DNA from: Stomorhina lunata
Taxonomy: Eukaryota > Arthropoda > Insecta > Diptera > Rhiniidae
Assembly (NCBI GenBank): GCA_933228675.1
Contig: OW121742.1
Coordinates: 113,990,156-114,054,155, forward strand
DNA length: 64,000 bases
Reading direction: 5' to 3'
This document shows, in pieces, positions 1-11,297 of this stretch. Every line of letters starts with the position of its first letter. Position 1 is the first letter of the stretch. The notes under the pieces are model-generated. The model searched no databases and had not been told where the DNA came from. It was given only the letters and a program-made list of their open reading frames with translations. The position numbers and the translations under genes are program-made.

Positions 1-835
1 ACTTTTCTATAGAAAAGTCTTCCTTTCGTCAACTTTTCTATAGAAAAGTCTTCCTTTCGTCAACTTTTCTGTAGAAAAGTCTTCCTTTCGTCAACTTTTC
101 TATAGAAAAGTCTTCCTTTCGTCAACTTTTCTATAGAAAAGTCTTCCTTTCGTCAACTTTTCTATAGAAAAGCCTTCCTTTGGTCAACTTTTCTATAGAA
201 AAGTCTTCCTTTCGTCAACTTTTCTATAGAAAAGTCTTCCTTTCGTCAACTTTTCTATAGAAAAGTCTTCCTTTCGCCAACTTTTCTATAGAAAAGTCTT
301 CCTTTCGTCAACTTTTCTACAGAAAAGTCTTCCTTTCGTCAACTTTTCTACAGAAAAGTCTTCCTTTCGTCAACTTTTGTATAGAAATGTCCTTCTATTG
401 TCAATTTTTCTTTAGAAATGTCTTCCTATCGTCAACTTTTCCGTAGAAATAACTTTCTTTAGAACTGTCTTCCTATCGTCATTTTTTCTTTAGAATTTTT
501 TTTCTGTGGTCAACTTTTCTTTAGAATTGTTTTACTATCGTCAACTTTTCTTTAGAAATGTCTTCCTGTTGTCAACTTTTCTATAGAAATGTCTTGCTAT
601 CGTCAAGTCTTCCATAAAAATATCTTCCTATCGTCAACTTTTCTATAGAAAAGTCTTCCTTTCATCAACTTTTCTATAGAAAAGTCTTCCTTTCGTCAAC
701 TTTTCTTTAGACTTTTCTTTTAGAAATGTTTTCCTATTGTCAACTTTTCTTTAGAAATGTCTTTCTGTCCTCAACTTTTCTACCAAAAAGTCTTGCTTTT
801 ATCAACTTTTTATAGGAATGTCTTCCTATCGTCAT
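1..835. repeat. 31-bp palindromic satellite array A1 (cut by the window start)
   Basis: Head-to-tail 31-bp units, each with the perfect palindrome ACTTTTCTATAGAAAAGT followed by a 13-nt spacer of the type CTTCCTTTCGTCA. Units are nearly uniform to about position 385 and then become divergent, with TTTAGAAATG variants, towards 835. No open frame of interest. Confidence 0.95.
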
Positions 836-2020
836 TCTATTAATCATTTTTCTCCAATTGGAATCCAATAACTGTTATTATTTGATTTTCGATAAAAGTT
901 CAAAATTAATTTAAACTTTTTTCTTGTCAGGAATTCAATTTCATATTTTACCCTTCACCCCAACTCCCGGCGACACGTGTCGTCTTCCTTCTCGCTCATC
1001 TAAATTAAGTTACTTTTCCGTGTCTTCGCTGCCAGGAAAAATTACCAGGAATCAAACCATTGAATCTAAATGTTTTGGAATAAAAAAAACTGAACTTCAT
1101 TATTTTAAAAAACTTCCTTAATACATCCTCGAGTTAATTTTGTCATGCAGAGACATGTGTCGTAGATCAAGATAAGTGATCCCTTCTGTTCTGCTGCCAA
1201 AAGTAGAGGAGGAAAAAGAGCTTTTGGCATTATATCATCATGGAAAGATTTCTATGTGGGTTTTGTCTTTTTTGTGGAACAAAATCATTTAACAAATTTA
1301 CGTGATTTTGATTATTTTAAATAGTTTAAATCTTTCTTATTTTAATAGAGTCGTATGCTGGGTAATCCAGATGATATCTGATGACATTAATAAAGTGTCA
1401 ACATTGTGTAGAAAAAGCAATAAATTCGTGGATGTGGATTTAATGTTTTAAAGGGGAGGTAGAGGGGAGCTAAGTATTGAAGTAATGTAAATCAAAGGCC
1501 CCTAAAAACGCACTCCGTTTTTCTGCTAATGAGTAAACTTCCCTAGATTGTGTCATTATTTGCTAGAGTAAGGCTCATTTCTGATTACATTTGACGCTTT
1601 TAACATACCTTTGTTGACATTTCCTAAAACTCATGTCTTCTTCTACCTTTGTCAATCAAAATGTTGGCAAATAAATAAATTTTGTTGTCTTTGTATTTAC
1701 ATACCTTTGCAAATCTAGAGATATCTAGATAAAAAGATAAAATAAAACATATTTTTGACTAAAATTAAATTAAATAAATTTTACAAATCTCAGTCACGCT
1801 TTTTAACACTCATCTTCATATCTACTCTTATGTAGGTAAATACATATGTAAATAGATATACTCGTGTAAAGTAATGTCAATAATCATCAAAGTCAAAGAA
1901 GATATAAAGACAAGTGAACTAACTGACAGACAGGCAATGTTGTTGACACTTTACAAAAGTTATATTTAAAATAGGGAGTAGGAAACGGAAAGTGCAAATA
2001 CATTTACCATAGCTATGACT
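836..2020. other. AT-rich spacer between satellite arrays
   Basis: No repeat array and no convincing gene. A 65-codon frame at 924-1121 follows a TTCTTGTCAG acceptor-like sequence but has no other support. Confidence 0.6.
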
Positions 2021-3694
2021 TGTCAACTTTTCTATAGAAATGTCTTCCTATCGTCAACATTGCTATAGAAATGTCTTCCTAATGTCAAATTTTCTATAGA
2101 AAAGTCTCCCTATCGTCAACTTTTCTACAAAAAAGTCTTTCTATCATCAACTTTTCTATAGAAAAGTCTTCCTATCATCAACTTTTCTATAGAAAAGTAT
2201 TCCCATCATCAATTTCTCTATAGAAAAGTCTTCCTATTATCAACTTTTCTATAGAAAAGTCTTCCAATCATCAACTTTTCTATAGAAAAGTATTCCCATC
2301 ATCAATTTTCCTATAGAAAAGTTTTCCTTTCATCAACTTTTCTATAGAAAAGTATTCCCATCATCAACTTTTCTATAGAAAAGTCTTCCTATCATAAACT
2401 TTTCTATAGAAAAGTCTTCCTATTTTCAACTTTTCTATCGAAAATTCTTTCTTTCCTCAACTTTTCTATAGAAAAGTCTTCTATCATCAGTTTTTCTATA
2501 GAAAAGTCTTCCTAACGTCAACTTTTCTATAGAAAAGTCTTCCTAACATCAACTTTTCTATAGAAAAGTCTTCCTAACGTCAACTTTCCATCGAAAAGTC
2601 TTCCTAACGTCAACTTTCCATCGAAAAGTCTTTCTAACGTCAACTTTCCATCGAAAAGTCTTCCTATCTTCAACTTTTCTATAGAAAAGTCTTCCTAACA
2701 TCAACTTTTCTGTAGAAAAGTCTTCCTAACGTCAACCTTTCTATAGAAAAGTCTTCTTAACGTCAACTTTCCATCGAAAAGTCTTCCTAACGTCAACTTT
2801 CCATCGAAAAGTCCTCCCATCATCAACTTTTCTATAGAAAATTCTTCCTATCATCAACTTTTCTATAGAAAAGTCTTCCTATCATCAACTTTTCTATAGA
2901 AAGGTCTTCCTATCATCAACTTTTTTTATAGAAAAGTCTTCCTATCATCAACTTTTCTATGGAAAAGTCTTCCTATCGTCAACTTTTCTATAGAAAATTT
3001 TTCCTATCGTCAACTTCTCTATAGAAAAGTCTTCCTATCGTCAACTTTTCTATGGAAAAGTCTTCCTATCGTCAACTTTTCTATAGAAAATTTTTCCTAT
3101 CGTCAACTTTTCTATAGAAAAGTCTTCCTATCGTCAACTTTTCTATAGAAAAGTCTTCCTATCGTCAACTTTTCTATAGAAAAGTCTTCCTATCGTCAAC
3201 TTTTCTATAGAAAAGTCTTCCTATCGTCAACTTTTCTATAGAAAAGTCTTCCTATCGTCAACTTTTCTATAGAAAAGTCTTAATATCGTCAACTTTTCTA
3301 TAGAAAAGTCTTCCTATCGTCAACTTTTCTATAGAAAAGTCTTCCTATCGCCAACTTTTCTATAGAAAAGTCTTCCTATCGTCAACTTTTCTATAGAAAA
3401 GTCTTCCTATCGTCAACTTTTCTATAGAAAAGTCTTCCTATCGTCAACTTTTCTATAGAAAAGTCTTCCTATCGTCAACTTTTCTATAGAAAAGTCTTCC
3501 TATCGTCAACTTTTCTATAGAAAAGTCTTCCTATCGTCAACTTTTCTATAGAAAAGGGTTCCTATAGTCAAATTTTCTATAGTTAAGTCTTCTTATTGTC
3601 AACTTTTCTATAGAAATCTCTTTCTATCGTCATTTTTTCTGTAGAAGTGTCTTTCTATCATCAACTTTTCTATAGAAATATCTTTCTATTGTCG
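2021..3694. repeat. 31-bp palindromic satellite array A2
   Basis: Same family and same orientation as the array at 1-835. The palindrome CTTTTCTATAGAAAAG is conserved while the spacer drifts in blocks: CCTATCATCA, then CCTAACGTCA with CCATCG-type palindrome variants, then a homogeneous CCTATCGTCA block at about 2960-3560. Block-wise spacer variants suggest local expansion of sub-families. Confidence 0.95.
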
Positions 3695-4246
3695 TTATTC
3701 GCAATTTTATTGTTACCACAATTTATTACTTAGCCCAAGTAACTAAATAATATTTTGTATGCTTTTAAAAAAATTTAATTAATTTCCAGCCCTTAAAATC
3801 AGATCCCCCCAAAAAACCTAAAACTCCAACCAAAAAGCAAATAGTACAAGTAAAAATGTGTCCACATTTTAAAATGATATCTCCCCCGAAAAGAACACAG
3901 ACCCAATGAAACCAAAACAAATTTTAAAATTGTTACCAAAAGATTCGTTCCAAATTTCACGCTACCTTCTGTTCATGTGACATTAAACAGGGTTGCATTT
4001 TGTTTTGTCTAGCTGTCAAACAAATAACTGTAAAAATGCGTAGCAAGTGTTATGATATTTCCTTGCTATATTGCGAAAGAAGGGGGAGAGAGTGGTGAAA
4101 TTTAATATTTGAAATAACTTTAAATAAGCGAAGAAATGTTACCATCAAATCATATTAAAAATTCCAAAACTTTATGATGCGTTTTTTTGGATATTTTCGG
4201 TATTTCCTTTCGATGTGACATTGAGTTATGAGATGAGAAGGACAGC
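3695..4246. other. AT-rich spacer
   Basis: Unique-looking sequence between array A2 and the TIR-like unit that follows. Nothing gene-like seen. Confidence 0.6.
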
Positions 4247-4337
4247 GCACAATGGGGCAGAATTAGAAATGTTTTTGACATGAAATTTTAATGCAACGAC
4301 GATAATGATTGACAAATGACCCTAATGTGGAAAAAGT

Positions 4338-4507
4338 GGTCGTTAGTAAGTTTAGAGAAAAACGGGACTTTATGGGACTTTTCAAAACGACCATACTACA
4401 AATCAATGTATGGAAATGCAACATCTTTATATTACAAAGTCTTTGGTCTTAGTCTATATATTGGTCCTATAATTCTCCAATTGTGGATCTCTTCAGCCCC
4501 ATTGTGC
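4338..4507 (+). repeat. Direct repeat, copy 1, flanking the array
   Basis: Shares long blocks with 5251-5451: GTCGTTAGTAAGTTTAGAG, GACTTTTCAAAACGACCATA and the terminal CCCCATTGTGC. Copy 2 carries small insertions. Confidence 0.85.
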
Positions 4508-4508
4508 T

Positions 4509-5240
4509 ATAGAAAAAGTTGATGTTAGTAGGTTTTTCTATAGAAAAAGTGGTCGTTAGTAGGTTTTTCTATAGAAAAAGTGGTCGTTAGTAGGTTTTTC
4601 TATAGAAAAAGTTGACGTTAGTAGGTTTTTCTATAGAAAAAGTTGACGTTAGTAGGTTTTTCTATAGAAAAAGTTGACGTTAGTAGGTTTTTCTATAGAA
4701 AAAGTTGACGTTAGTAGGTTTTTCTATAGAAAAAGTTGACGTTAGTAGATTTTTCTATAGAAAAAGTTGACGTTAGTAGGTTTTTCTATAGAAAAAGTTG
4801 ACGTTAGTAGGTTTTTCTATAGAAAAAGTTGACGTTAGTAGGTTTTTCTATAGAAAAAGTTGACGTTAGTAGGTTTTTCTATAGAAAAAGTTGACGTTAG
4901 TAGGTTTTTCTATAGAAAAAGTTGACGTTAGTAGGTTTTTCTATAGAAAAAGTTGACGTTAGTAGGTTTTTCTATAGAAAAAGTTGACGTTAGTAGGTTT
5001 TTCTATAGAAAAAGTTGACGTTAGTAGGTTTTTCTATAGAAAAAGTTGACGTTAGTAGGTTTTTCTATAGAAAAAGTTGACGTTAGTAGGTTTTTCTATA
5101 GAAAAAGTTGACGTTAGTAGGTTTTTCTATAGAAAAAGTTTACGTTAGTAGGTTTTTCTATAGAAAAAGTGGTAGTCCACTTTTTCTATAGAAAAACCTA
5201 CTATTTCTATAGAAAAAGTGGACGTTAGTAAGTTTTTCTA
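4509..5240. repeat. 31-bp palindromic array, opposite orientation to A1/A2
   Basis: About 24 units of 31 bp with palindrome TTTTTCTATAGAAAAA and spacer GTTGACGTTAGTAGG. The reverse complement of the spacer, CCTACTAACGTCAAC, closely matches the CTTCCTAACGTCAAC spacer of array A2. This array is therefore the same family running the other way. Units at about 4600-5140 are almost identical. Confidence 0.9.
5146..5203. repeat. Perfect 27-bp stem hairpin at the array end
   Basis: Left arm 5146-5172 and right arm 5177-5203 are exact reverse complements around the 4-nt loop TAGT. This is a single inverted monomer at the end of the array. Confidence 0.9.
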
Positions 5241-5250
5241 TAGACAAAAT

Positions 5251-5451
5251 AGTCGTTAGTAAGTTTAGAGAAAAAGCGGTATAACCTCTTCTTTAGGGGA
5301 CTTTTCAAAACGACCATACTACAAATCAATGTATGGAAGTGCAATATCTTTATATTACAGAACCTTTGGTCTATATATTAGTCTATATCTTAGTTTTTGT
5401 ATTAAACTTATCATAATTTTTCAATTGTAGGTCCCTCCAGCCCCATTGTGC
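5251..5451 (+). repeat. Direct repeat, copy 2, flanking the array
   Basis: Partner of 4338-4507, ending in the right terminal GCCCCATTGTGC. Confidence 0.85.
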
Positions 5452-6238
5452 TTTGTTCGAGACGTCCCAATGTTTTTGTTCTCTACAAAAGACAATAACA
5501 AAAAAATATTTTTTACAGGGATTACAAGGATATTAGCATATTTTTCCTTTCCTTTTAGGATTATTATTGTTTTTCATTTGCAGGAAGGGAGGGGGGAAGG
5601 TTAAACACGTGCACTTGCCATCACAGTGAAGACAATAAGTGGAAGGAGTATTTTGAAAAGAGGGTGGAATTTTTAATGCAATTTTTGGGGGTGGCTGTTA
5701 AAATAAAAAATCATATTTTTGGTTTTGTTAAACAAACTTATGATTATTTTAAGCCTGTGATGATATAAAAGCAAATAATATTTCAAGTGGTTTTTCTAGG
5801 CTGTAGCAAGAATGAAAGGGGTGTTATTTGTATCATAAGAAGTATCTAAATGTTTTTGTTTAAATAAATAAATTTATTATTCGAATTTCATTGCTATTGT
5901 TTTGTCTGCAAAATTTATGGAATTTCATTAAGTTTGATTTATCTAAATCTTTGGATGAGTTTTCTTAGAATTAAATGGGTTGTTTTTCAAAGTTATCTTT
6001 AGCTTATTTTAGATTAGTATAAAATAATTATTTGAAATATGTGGGTTTTGAGGGGCTATTGAAAATTTAATTTCAATGAGTTTTAATTTAAAAAATTTTA
6101 CATGAACCTACAAAACAAACTTCTTTATTTAAGGGTATATTTGTTTTAGTTCAAAACTAATTATATTAAGGGGATTTTAGATACCAAGCAATGGTTCTTA
6201 TTGATCTTAACTTGGTTAGCCCAGACTTGTCTGGCTGG
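5452..6238. other. AT-rich spacer
   Basis: No repeat array, RNA gene or believable open frame seen. Confidence 0.6.
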
Positions 6239-6915
6239 TCTTAGTCTATGTCTTAGTCTATGTCTTAGTCTATGTCTTAGTCTATGTCTTAGTCTATGTC
6301 TTAGTCTATGTCTTAGTCTATGTCTTAGTCTATGTCTTAGTCTATGTCTTAGTCTATGTCTTAGTCTATGTCTTAGTCTATGTCTTAGTCTATGTCTTAG
6401 TCTATGTCTTAGTCTATGTCTTAGTCTATGTCTTAGTCTATGTCTTAGTCTATGTCTTAGTCTATGTCTTAGTCTATGTCTTAGTCTATGTCTTAGTCTA
6501 TGTCTTAGTCTATGTCTTAGTCTATGTCTTAGTCTATGTCTTAGTCTATGTCTTAGTCTATGTCTTAGTCTATGTCTTAGTCTATGTCTTAGTCTATGTC
6601 TTAGTCTATGTCTTAGTCTATGTCTTAGTCTATGTCTTAGTCTATGTCTTAGTCTATGTCTTAGTCTATGTCTTAGTCTATGTCTTAGTCTATGTCTTAG
6701 TCTATGTCTTAGTCTATGTCTTAGTCTATGTCTTAGTCTATGTCTTAGTCTATGTCTTAGTCTATGTCTTAGTCTATGTCTTAGTCTATGTCTTAGTCTA
6801 TGTCTTAGTCTATGTCTTAGTCTATGTCTTAGTCTATGTCTTAGTTTATGTCTATGTCTATGTCAATGTCTATGTCTAAGTCTATGTTTAAGTCTATTTC
6901 TCAGTCTATGTCTTA
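6239..6915. repeat. 12-bp minisatellite (TCTTAGTCTATG)n
   Basis: About 50 copies of TCTTAGTCTATG without a single mismatch from 6239 to about 6844, then a degenerate tail to 6915. Because 12 is a multiple of 3 it gives a long open frame of CLSL repeats, an artefact of composition. Single relatives of the motif (CTTAGTCTATAT) occur near 4450, 5375 and 8527. Confidence 0.97.
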
Positions 6916-6918
6916 GGT

Positions 6919-7033
6919 GCCTTTAAATACATTTTGTACAAATTAACCCTTGCGTACCCATGGGCTGTAAATGGTTCTCGTTCTTAGCCCATGGGAACTC
7001 AAGGGTTAATTTGTATAAAATGTATTAAAAGGC
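6919..7033. repeat. Imperfect inverted repeat (hairpin, possible MITE)
   Basis: Arms 6919-6965 and 6986-7033 pair over about 47 nt with roughly five mismatches and one bulge, around a 20-nt loop. The inner ends are CCCATGGGCT and AGCCCATGGG. It abuts the end of the 12-bp minisatellite. Confidence 0.85.
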
Positions 7034-8561
7034 TAGTTTTTGAATTTTCATTGAAATAAAAGCATGTAATTCCGAGTAAATGTTTGTAATTTTAAATTAA
7101 AAATTTTTAACATGTTTGTCTTTGACCCTGGTAAAAAATGGGTTAGCGACATCCGATTTCAACAAAAATTCGAATATAGATTTCTACCCATTGAGGCAAT
7201 AATAATTACAGTTGTTCTTATAAAAACTGTTTATATTTTACAATTTACGAACTTTTTTATAATTTTGGTGAAAAATTGGTTTTTTGTCGAAATCTTTTGA
7301 TTTTAAGTTGCAGGTAGTGCTAAGCCGTTGGAGATATCGATCTAATTTTTTCATTGTGATATTCTGCCGGGTGTTCTTACTAGCACTCTGGAAACTTTTT
7401 GTTACTTTTTTTTAAGTCGTTTAACAATTTATTGAAAATAACAAAAAAAATTTTGAAAATGGTATGAAAAAAGACATTTTTCCGTCCTACGCAAAAGTGA
7501 CTTAGCGTTAGCCCATTGTAACAAAATTGATATATAAATATCTTAAGGTCACAAAAATGTTAAAAAGTCAAACTTATTAAAATTTTGAAAAATCATAAAT
7601 TTTTTATTGCAAATGTTTAGGAGTGTCTTTAAAAATGCAGAATATTTGAGAAAACCTTTAATAACTAGGAAAATTTTCAACCTATTTGAAAGTAATATAT
7701 CTCGTTGGAAAGCTCATTTAGTTCTCAGTATCAAGCTTTTTAACACTTTTTTGAAAATGTATTCGAAGTGGACATTTTTTTCAACAATGGGGGAAACTTC
7801 CTATTTTATCTATATAACTGGCATGTCCCAACTTTGGCGTCAAGTCGGCACCCTTTTCCGATATCCGTTCTGAATGAAGCTTTGTATTTGGATTATTGGG
7901 GTCAAATGTGAAAAAACGTATGTCTTTCTGTAAAAATACTTTCAATTCTTTGGGACACTCTTATACATATGTATATGACCCACTGTGCATGTAATACTCT
8001 TAAATTGAATTATAATTGCAAAAATTTTGTATAATTTTTGTTTTCTTCGAAAAAAAAAATTCCTTTTAATTTAAAAATAATCCTAATTTATTATTCAAAA
8101 TTCAAAATAATTAAACTCTTGAAAAAAAATTGTACATTATATTCATTAAATTTTATTTATTCTCAAATATAACCTAAATTATTTATTTAATATTTAATCT
8201 AATTAAAGATTTTCGTTGTACATAACTTTTATAAGATTTCAAATATAAAAATATTTAAATTTTCTAAAATATATTTATTAATTGGATTTTGTTGCCTGCC
8301 ATGTCAATATTAGGTTGTATGTTCGAAATATTATAATTCTATGAAAACAAGCAACATGTGCTTAGGTAATGTTTGTACAATATGTAAATGAGGTGTTACA
8401 AGTATATGGGAAGTACAGGAGAAAATCAGAAAAATTGTATAGCCTATAAAATCTCAATACAATTGCGAAATATGCTAAGATTATGGAAGATTATGGATTT
8501 TTCTTCTTATGTCAAAGAATATATCTTAGTCTATATCTTGGCATAACCTGATATGATGATA
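7034..8561. other. AT-rich spacer
   Basis: Several short open frames (for example 7112-7300 and 7607-7873) lack start context, splice sites or recognisable motifs. No gene supported. Confidence 0.55.
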
Positions 8562-8563
8562 TA

Positions 8564-8931
8564 CAGTCACTCAAATTACTGTCCCAATGCTTTTAAGATC
8601 TTTTCGAATATGAGTGTAACATCAAAGCTGTTGACTTAATCCCTGATCTGATATTTGCTATTGTTTTATATTGGACTCGTTTTGACAAATACAATGAAAA
8701 AACATCATTGTGATACTTTCCGTTAATAAAAAAACAATAAAATAAAAGAAAATTGTTACTGGGACAGTTTTTTGACTTTAGATTTATTTACATATTTAAT
8801 ATATTTTTTTAATTTCATATTTTGTATAGACCTTTTCCTTCAAGAATCCAATTTTTTCACATATTCGTAAACACCTTAAAAGCATTGGGACAGTAATTTG
8901 TGTAACCAAGAGTGATCACATTTTTTGACTG
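8564..8931. mobile_element. Non-autonomous Tc1/mariner-type MITE
   Basis: It begins CAGTCACTCAAATTACTG and ends with the inverse CAGTAATTTG...TTGACTG, and TA dinucleotides flank both ends (8562-8563 and 8932-8933). The inner terminal repeat CTGTCCCAATGCTTTTA pairs with TAAAAGCATTGGGACAG. The right end carries about 25 extra bases after its outermost CAGTCA. At 368 bp there is no transposase. TA target duplication and CAGT ends are typical of Tc1/mariner elements. Confidence 0.85.
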
Positions 8932-8933
8932 TA

Positions 8934-9276
8934 TGCATTACTCGATACCAAAACTTTATATAACTCCCTCTCTCTGATAGGGTATTCTTTAATGCATAAC
9001 AACATTATTAGCATATTCTATTATACTCATATAAAAATACAAATATTTTGATATTTTACATTTATTTAAACAAATAAAAAAAGACTTGAAAGTTTATAGA
9101 AATCTAATGTGTATAGAAATGATATGATGATACCGTACGAGTATTAGGGATAAATTCTAACTAGATATTGAATAAAGAAGTTCATATCGTAAATACTTTA
9201 AGAGGATTTCTTAAAAATAAACAAGACAATTCCAAGAACTGGGGGATTGAAAGACCTCACAACTCTAGCAAACACT

Positions 9277-9310
<34 letters not shown>

Positions 9311-9604
9311 CAAAGTTCTAGAGATAAATTTTTAAATATAAAATGCAATCATATTTATTAAGAAAATATAATTTTATTTTTTATCCTATCTTTTCTCTGT
9401 TTTTTATAAGAACTCTATGCATATAAAATATTCACTTCATACTCCAGAAAAATGTTAATAAAACTAAAACTTGAGAAAAATAGAAAAACCATTTAAAAAA
9501 ATCTGGGAAAAACACCAAAATGCATTTACCAGAAACTGGAATAAAGAAAAGAAACGAAAATAAAGTTACGTTTTTGAAACTTAATATCAAAGTAGTAAGA
9601 TATT
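8934..9604. other. AT-rich spacer with a short CAGA microsatellite
   Basis: Contains about seven CAGA units near 9280-9310. No gene seen. Confidence 0.7.
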
Positions 9605-11297
9605 TTCCAAATTTCCTTTTTTTAGAGAAAATTTTAAAAATTTCCTTTTTTAGAGGAAATTTTCAAAATTTCCGTTTTTAGAGGAAATTTTCAAAATTTC
9701 CTGTTTTTATAAGAAATTTTCAAAATTTCCGTTTTTAGAGGAAATTTTTTTATAGGAAATTTTCAAAAATTCCTCTTTCTATAGGAAATTTTCAAAATTT
9801 CCTCTTTCTATAGGAAATTTTCAAAATTTCCTTATTTTAAAGGAAATTTTAAAAATTACCTAATTTTAAAAGAAATTTTCAAAATTTCCTAATTTTAAAG
9901 GAAATTTTCAAAATTTCCTAATTTTAAAGGAAATTTTCAAAATTTCCTTATTTTAAAGGAAATTTTCAAAATTTCCTAATTTTAAAGGAAATTTTCACAA
10001 TTTCCTTATTTTAAAGGAAATTTTCAAAATTTCCTATTTTAAAAGGAAATTTTCAAAATTTGCTATTTTTTAAAGGAAATCTTTAAGAAGTTCCTATTTT
10101 TAAAGAAAATTTTTAAAAATTTCCTAATTTTGAAGGAAATTTTCAAAATTTCCTGTTTTTAAAGCAAATTTTCAAAATTTCCTATTTTTTAAAGGAAATT
10201 GTTAAGAAGTTCCTATTTTTAAAGAAAATTTTTAAAAATTTTCTATTTTTTTATAGGAAATTTTTAAAAATGTCCTATTTTTACAGGAAATTTTACAAAA
10301 ATTTTGTATTTTGATACGAAATTTTTCAAAATTTTCCTATTTGTATAAGAAATTTCCCATTTTTATAGGAAAATTTTCAAAAATTTCCCATTTTTATAGG
10401 AAATTTTTACTATTTTCATAGGAAATTTTTCAAAAATTTCCTATTTTCATAGGAAATTTTTCAAAAATTTCCTATTTTTATACGAAATTTTTCAAAAATT
10501 TCCTATTTTTATAGGAAATTTTTCAAAAATTTCCTATTTTTATAGGAAATTTTTCAAAAATTTCCTATTTTTATAGGAAATTTTTCAAAAATTTCCTATT
10601 TTTATAGGAAATTTTTCAAAAATTTCCTATTTTTATAGGAAATTTTTCAAAAATTTCCTATTTTTATAGGAAATTTTTCAAAAATTTCCTATTTTTACAG
10701 GAAATTTTTCAAAAATTTCCTATTTTTATAAGAAATTTTTCAAAAATTTCCTATTTTAATAGGAAATTTATTTTTATAGGAAATTTTTCAAAAATTTCCT
10801 ATTTTTACAGGAAATTTTTCAAAAATTTCCTATTTTTATGGGAAATTTTTCAAAAATTTCCTATTTTTATAGGAAATTTTTCAAAAATTTCCTATTTTTA
10901 TAGGAAATTTTTCAAAAATTTCCTATTTTTATAGGAAATTTTTCAAAAATTTCCTATTTTTATAGGAAATTTTTCAAAAATTTCCTATTTTTATAGGAAA
11001 TTTTTCAAAAATTTCCTATTTTTATAGGAAATTTTTCAAAAATTTCCTATTTTTATAGGAAATTTTTCAAAAATTTCCTATTTTTATAGGAAATTTTCAA
11101 AAATTTCCTATTTTTATAGGAAATTTTTCAAAAATTTCCTATTTTAATAGGAAAATTTTCAAAAATTTCCTATTTTAACAGGAAATTTTTCAAAAATTTC
11201 CTATTTTAATAGGAAATTTTTCAAAAATTTCCTATTTTAATAGGAAATTTTTCAAAAATTTCCTATTTTAATAGGAAATTTTTCAAAAATTTCCTAT
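9605..11297. repeat. 31-bp palindromic satellite array B1
   Basis: Units of 31 bp built from two palindromes: an 11-nt arm AAATTTCCTAT and its complement ATAGGAAATTT around a TTTT loop, joined by AATTTTTCAAAAATT. Divergent units at 9605-10400 (TTTTAAAGG variants) grade into uniform ones by about 10,430. The array is interrupted by the retrotransposon at 11,298 and resumes at 18,264. Confidence 0.95.
11293..11297. repeat. Target-site duplication CCTAT, left copy
   Basis: CCTAT immediately precedes the left LTR and matches 18,264-18,268 after the right LTR. Five bases is usual for BEL/Pao elements. Confidence 0.9.

Larger units (their letters stand above)
4247..5451. mobile_element. Candidate TIR unit enclosing an inverted 31-bp array
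   Basis: The 12-nt sequence GCACAATGGGGC at 4247-4258 has its exact reverse complement at 5440-5451, with another copy at 4496-4507. Inside, a ~170-200-bp sequence is present twice in direct orientation (4338-4507 and 5251-5451), flanking the tandem array. No target-site duplication or coding sequence was recognised, so classification as a non-autonomous element is inference. Confidence 0.5.

Noticed and set aside
924..1121. 65-codon frame after an acceptor-like TTCTTGTCAG
   Set aside because: Short, ends in A-rich sequence, no domain, no donor, no partner exon.
1..3694. CRISPR-like appearance of regular 31-bp repeats
   Set aside because: There are no unique spacers. The whole unit is repeated, and the context is eukaryotic satellite DNA.
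6201..6926. 241-codon open frame of CLSL repeats
   Set aside because: Pure translation of a 12-bp minisatellite, with no independent coding signal.
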